From JALNXF01 sp964555845 (GTDB lineage Bacteria; Patescibacteriota; Gracilibacteria; BD1-5; UBA2023), in NCBI GenBank assembly GCA_964555845.1, contig CAZKUA010000023.1, forward strand, positions 1 to 9,471: 9,471 nucleotides of DNA, read 5' to 3'. The notes beneath the pieces are model-generated. The model was not told the DNA's origin, did no database searches, and was given only the letters and a program-made list of their open reading frames with translations. The position numbers and the translations under genes are program-made. Below, in pieces: positions 7,437 through 9,471 of the stretch (position 1 is its first letter; each line of letters starts with the position of its first letter).

Positions 7437-8261
7437 CTAATGGTGGTCTTCTATGGCTTGTTTGAAGTAGATAGAAGAAAGTACAAAAAATACTACAGCT
7501 TGGATTAATGCCACGAATAATTCAAAAATCCAAAATGGAAGTAAAAATATCTCTCAAACATGTAAACCAAGTACATTAATTTGTCCTGTCAAAAACGCTA
7601 TCATTCAAATTAACACCACTCCGGCAAATATATTTCAAAATAACCTTAGAGATAGAGACAGAATCTTAACTATTTCTCAAATTAAATGTAGCCATCCCAC
7701 AAAAACATTTACAGATTTCTCAAAAACTCAATGACCTGAATAATTGAAAAAATATCATTTTAAATATTTAGGAATTCATCTATGGAAAACCGCTACAAAA
7801 TGCGACAAAACTATTATTGTAAGAGAAAGTCCAAAAGTTGTGTTTAGATCACTATTTATAGGTCTCAAATATTCATGCCAACCCGTAAAAGTGATTATCC
7901 AATCAAGAAACAGACTGAAAATATTTGAAAGAAGAATGAAAATAAACATTCCTCAAACCAAAAATAAAATCTTTTTCGCAAACTTTTTATTTCCTACAAA
8001 ATCCGCAGTCATATCATAAAGTCCGCCCACTATAATCATTCAAGTTGTCTTAAAAAATCACTTCTTACTCTTAAGATTCAGTCTAAAAAGAACCAAAACA
8101 ACAAAAAGCAATATCATAAAAATCCAAGTCGACAAAACAGTATTTGAAATCCCAAAATGAATTCAGAGAAAATCAAAAGAAGTCCCATGCAAAAATTCTC
8201 ATTGCATAGAAGGAATGTGTGGTCCAACCTCATGTGTTACTGCTTCACTCCCTGCTGACAT
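7437..8261 (-). CDS. atpB: Fo ATP synthase a subunit
   Basis: A 274-aa integral membrane protein, the proton channel half that works against the c-ring. Signatures: an N-terminal exported segment, membrane helices beginning near residues 41 and 98, RPINSDLNTTFGLSL (about 133-147), the essential arginine R206 in LSLSLRLFGNIFAG (codon AGG), and the C-terminal helix ELFVALIQAVVFFVLSSIYF with Q254. It is first in the operon; no atpI lies upstream. A promoter with a perfect TATAAT sits about 40 bp before the ATG. Only a weak AGGA lies against the start codon. Many glycines are UGA, including the one in RLFGN. The ATG at 8261 gives the expected length. Confidence 0.95.
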
Positions 8262-8298
8262 TTCCTAAATTACTTAAACAATATAAAAAAGCACCGGC

Positions 8299-8326
8299 AT
8301 TATAAAGAAATTTTAAAAAAATCAAA
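8299..8326 (-). promoter_or_regulatory. sigma-70-like promoter of the atp operon
   Basis: On the minus strand a perfect TATAAT (8304-8299) is preceded by TTGATT (8325-8320), spacing 15, or by TTTGAT with spacing 16. Transcription would begin near 8292, leaving a leader of about 30 nt before atpB. The short spacing lowers certainty. Confidence 0.55.
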
Positions 8327-8343
8327 TTTTTCTGTGAAATTTG
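8315..8343 (-). terminator. weak A/T hairpin and T-tract after the CheD-like gene
   Basis: Arms CAAATTT / AAATTTG (8343-8337 and 8329-8323 on the minus strand) are followed by an A and seven T (8321-8315). It would end the upstream transcript. It overlaps the -35 element of the atpB promoter. The stem is almost all A-T, so strength is doubtful. Confidence 0.3.
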
Positions 8344-8400
8344 TTTTTGGGTGGTAGGATTTTTGGAGAAAAGTTTGTATTTATTAAAAAGGGGATATTT

Positions 8401-9090
8401 TTAAAAAACATCTCAATAAGAAGTATAATCTCAAACTATAAATTTTAATTTATTATCTATTCATTTTACAATCCTAAAAGTTCATTGATTTTTCATATCA
8501 CTTAAATCCTCAGAATATCAAATTTTATCAATCTTTAATTTTTTTCAAACTTTTTGTTCAGCAAAATTAATATATAAATTAATGTGATGATTATATGACT
8601 CCTTTGTAACTATTTCATATTTATCATTATTTTTTTGCCGTTCACCAGGAGCTATAACAAAAAATCTTGCATTCTTTATTTGTTCAGAAGGTATATCTGA
8701 AAATATGTCTACAGATTTGACAGATCAAATTTCTGTTCAAAAAAAATTATAATGAGTCATAACCACTTTTTGTGTTCAATCTTCCATTTCAATTACTAAT
8801 GCGGTAGCAATACAACCTCATAATCAAAAAGTATAAATTACTTCTTCGTTTTGATTATTTCAAAAATCAATTCTTTTCCAATCATTCATATCAACCCTTA
8901 TGTATGATAGATCATTATTATCAGATTTCTCCATATAATTATTCATAATTTCATCCATACTAGGATATTTTAATTCCATAGTAGATAAAAATCTATTTTG
9001 ATAATTAGTTTTTATCTTACCTAAAATGTAACTTTCTGGAATTATATGTTCTAATTTCTCACTATTTAAATTTAATTGATTTATGTCCAT
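8401..9090 (-). CDS. unknown protein with a CheD-like Cys/His signature
   Basis: A 229-aa soluble protein; I do not recognise it as a full-length family member. Residues 87-93 read TFGLGGC, followed by IATALVIEMEDGTQKVVMTH to H113. This mirrors the active-site layout of CheD chemoreceptor glutamine deamidases (TLGLGSC, then a His about 17-20 residues on), with T87, C93 and H113 in the catalytic places. The usual LP after the His is missing. About 75 polar residues precede this core, and the C-terminus (about 150-229) has no clear counterpart. No signal peptide or membrane helix is seen. Of 15 glycines counted, 12 are UGA, so it is native to this code. It contains one CGG codon (R151). It has its own promoter and is separated from atpB by 139 bp. 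The similarity is from motif reading only; coincidence is possible. Confidence 0.75.
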
Positions 9091-9117
9091 ATATATATTA
9101 TATAAATTAATAGATAT

Positions 9118-9146
9118 ATTCTACCATATTAATTAATAATAAACAA
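9118..9146 (-). promoter_or_regulatory. promoter of the CheD-like gene
   Basis: On the minus strand TTGTTT (9146-9141) and TAGAAT (9123-9118) are separated by 17 bp, which would start transcription about 20 nt before the ATG at 9090. A perfect TATAAT also occurs but lies only a few bases from the start codon, too close to serve. Confidence 0.45.
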
Positions 9147-9160
9147 ATTTTCAGCATAAT

Positions 9161-9188
9161 TTGACTTTTCTATAAATCTGATTATAAA
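9161..9188 (+). promoter_or_regulatory. promoter of the small plus-strand gene
   Basis: TTGACT (9161-9166) and TATAAA (9183-9188) are separated by 16 bp, about 37 bp before the start codon. The -35 element is the closest to consensus in the window. It is divergent from the promoter at 9118-9146 without overlap. Confidence 0.6.
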
Positions 9189-9214
9189 TACCTCACCATT
9201 AAACTTTTTATTAA

Positions 9215-9220
9215 AAGGAG
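9215..9220 (+). promoter_or_regulatory. strong Shine-Dalgarno site
   Basis: AAGGAG lies 5 nt before the ATG at 9226. It is the only strong Shine-Dalgarno sequence in front of a gene in this window and fixes the start. Confidence 0.85.
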
Positions 9221-9225
9221 AAGTC

Positions 9226-9396
9226 ATGGATAATCTCGCTGGACCTATTCAGTTTTTGATGACAATCATTTTTGGCTTTGGATGTGTTTTCATCGGCTAC
9301 AAAATTCGCCAGAATGATGAAAGAAGGAACCGAGAACAAAAGAAACTTGACGATGTTAAATCTGTCGAAGAGACGGAAGATTTCCTTTCGCCATAA
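9226..9396 (+). CDS. small single-pass membrane protein, unknown
   Basis: A 56-aa protein: a short N-terminus, one membrane helix (residues about 7-25, PIQFLMTIIFGFGCVFIGY), then a highly charged tail (KIRQNDERRNREQKK and an acidic end). I recognise no family. By the positive-inside rule the tail would be cytoplasmic. The gene is supported by a good promoter, AAGGAG at ideal spacing and a terminator-like hairpin after the TAA. It stands apart from every other gene here: plus strand, higher G+C, GGA/GGC only for its four glycines (no UGA), and CGC/CGA arginine codons. It reads the same in code 25 and the standard code. Possible explanations are recent transfer, a highly expressed native gene, or a chimeric contig end. 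Confidence 0.7.
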   Translation: MDNLAGPIQFLMTIIFGFGCVFIGYKIRQNDERRNREQKKLDDVKSVEETEDFLSP

Positions 9397-9416
9397 CATT
9401 CGTTGAATTTCAAAAA

Positions 9417-9450
9417 ATTTTAAAAATCCCCCCGGGGGGGGGGGTTTTTA
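9417..9450 (+). terminator. G/C-tract palindrome, likely intrinsic terminator
   Basis: C6 (9428-9433) runs directly into G11 (9434-9444), inside inverted ATTTTAAAAA / TTTTTAAAAT arms, giving a strong stem with a G loop and a T5 tail. It lies 20 bp after the small gene's stop. The homopolymer length may be a sequencing or assembly error. Confidence 0.65.
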
Positions 9451-9471
9451 AAATCAATTCAAAGACTTTTT

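Noticed and set aside
7744..8019. 91-aa plus-strand ORF
   Set aside because: It is antisense to atpB, with no ribosome site or recognisable domain.
9211..9399. 62-aa minus-strand ORF
   Set aside because: It is antisense to the small plus-strand gene, which has its own promoter, Shine-Dalgarno site and terminator.
9200..9471. Assembly chimera at the right end
   Set aside because: Composition and strand change here and an 11-G run is present, but the divergent promoters are arranged sensibly; without read data it cannot be claimed.

Overview
This AT-rich window comes from a bacterium that reads UGA as glycine (NCBI code 25). That points to the Absconditabacteria (SR1) or Gracilibacteria (BD1-5) of the candidate phyla radiation. 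With the standard code almost every gene here looks shattered. Reading TGA as Gly restores full-length, recognisable proteins, and the restored residues include invariant glycines in the Walker A loops of both ATP synthase catalytic-head subunits, the active-site region of RNase HI and the cleavage-site glycine of a type IV prepilin. I cannot tell the two phyla apart from this window.

All but one gene lie on the minus strand, so the order of transcription runs from right to left. A self-contained small membrane-protein gene (9226-9396, +) has its own promoter, a strong Shine-Dalgarno sequence and a G/C-tract terminator. It is divergent from a gene for an unknown 229-aa protein (8401-9090, -) that carries a CheD-like Thr/Cys/His signature. 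Next comes a complete F1Fo ATP synthase operon, 8261 down to 985: atpB-atpE-atpF-atpH-atpA-atpG-[rnhA]-atpD-atpC. A complete RNase HI gene sits between atpG and atpD. The delta subunit (atpH) is only 115 aa and seems to have a reduced N-terminal domain. Downstream lie a recX-like gene (325-912) and the start of a type IV pilin or pseudopilin gene (251 to beyond the left edge).

The spacers of the operon are filled with short palindromic repeats of at least three families, often as inverted pairs (atpC/atpD, atpG/atpA, atpA/atpH). A third repeat family has entered coding sequence twice: one copy encodes the C-terminal tail of RNase HI and the other encodes most of the leader peptide of the pilin. 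The atpE-atpF spacer is a separate 116-nt block with terminal inverted repeats and an internal GAAA-loop hairpin.

The eight ATP synthase subunits together form a proton-coupled rotary enzyme (a, b, c in the membrane; delta, alpha, gamma, beta, epsilon in F1 and the stalk). Minus-strand genes almost never have a Shine-Dalgarno sequence, unlike the single plus-strand gene. There is no stretch over 300 bases without a gene.
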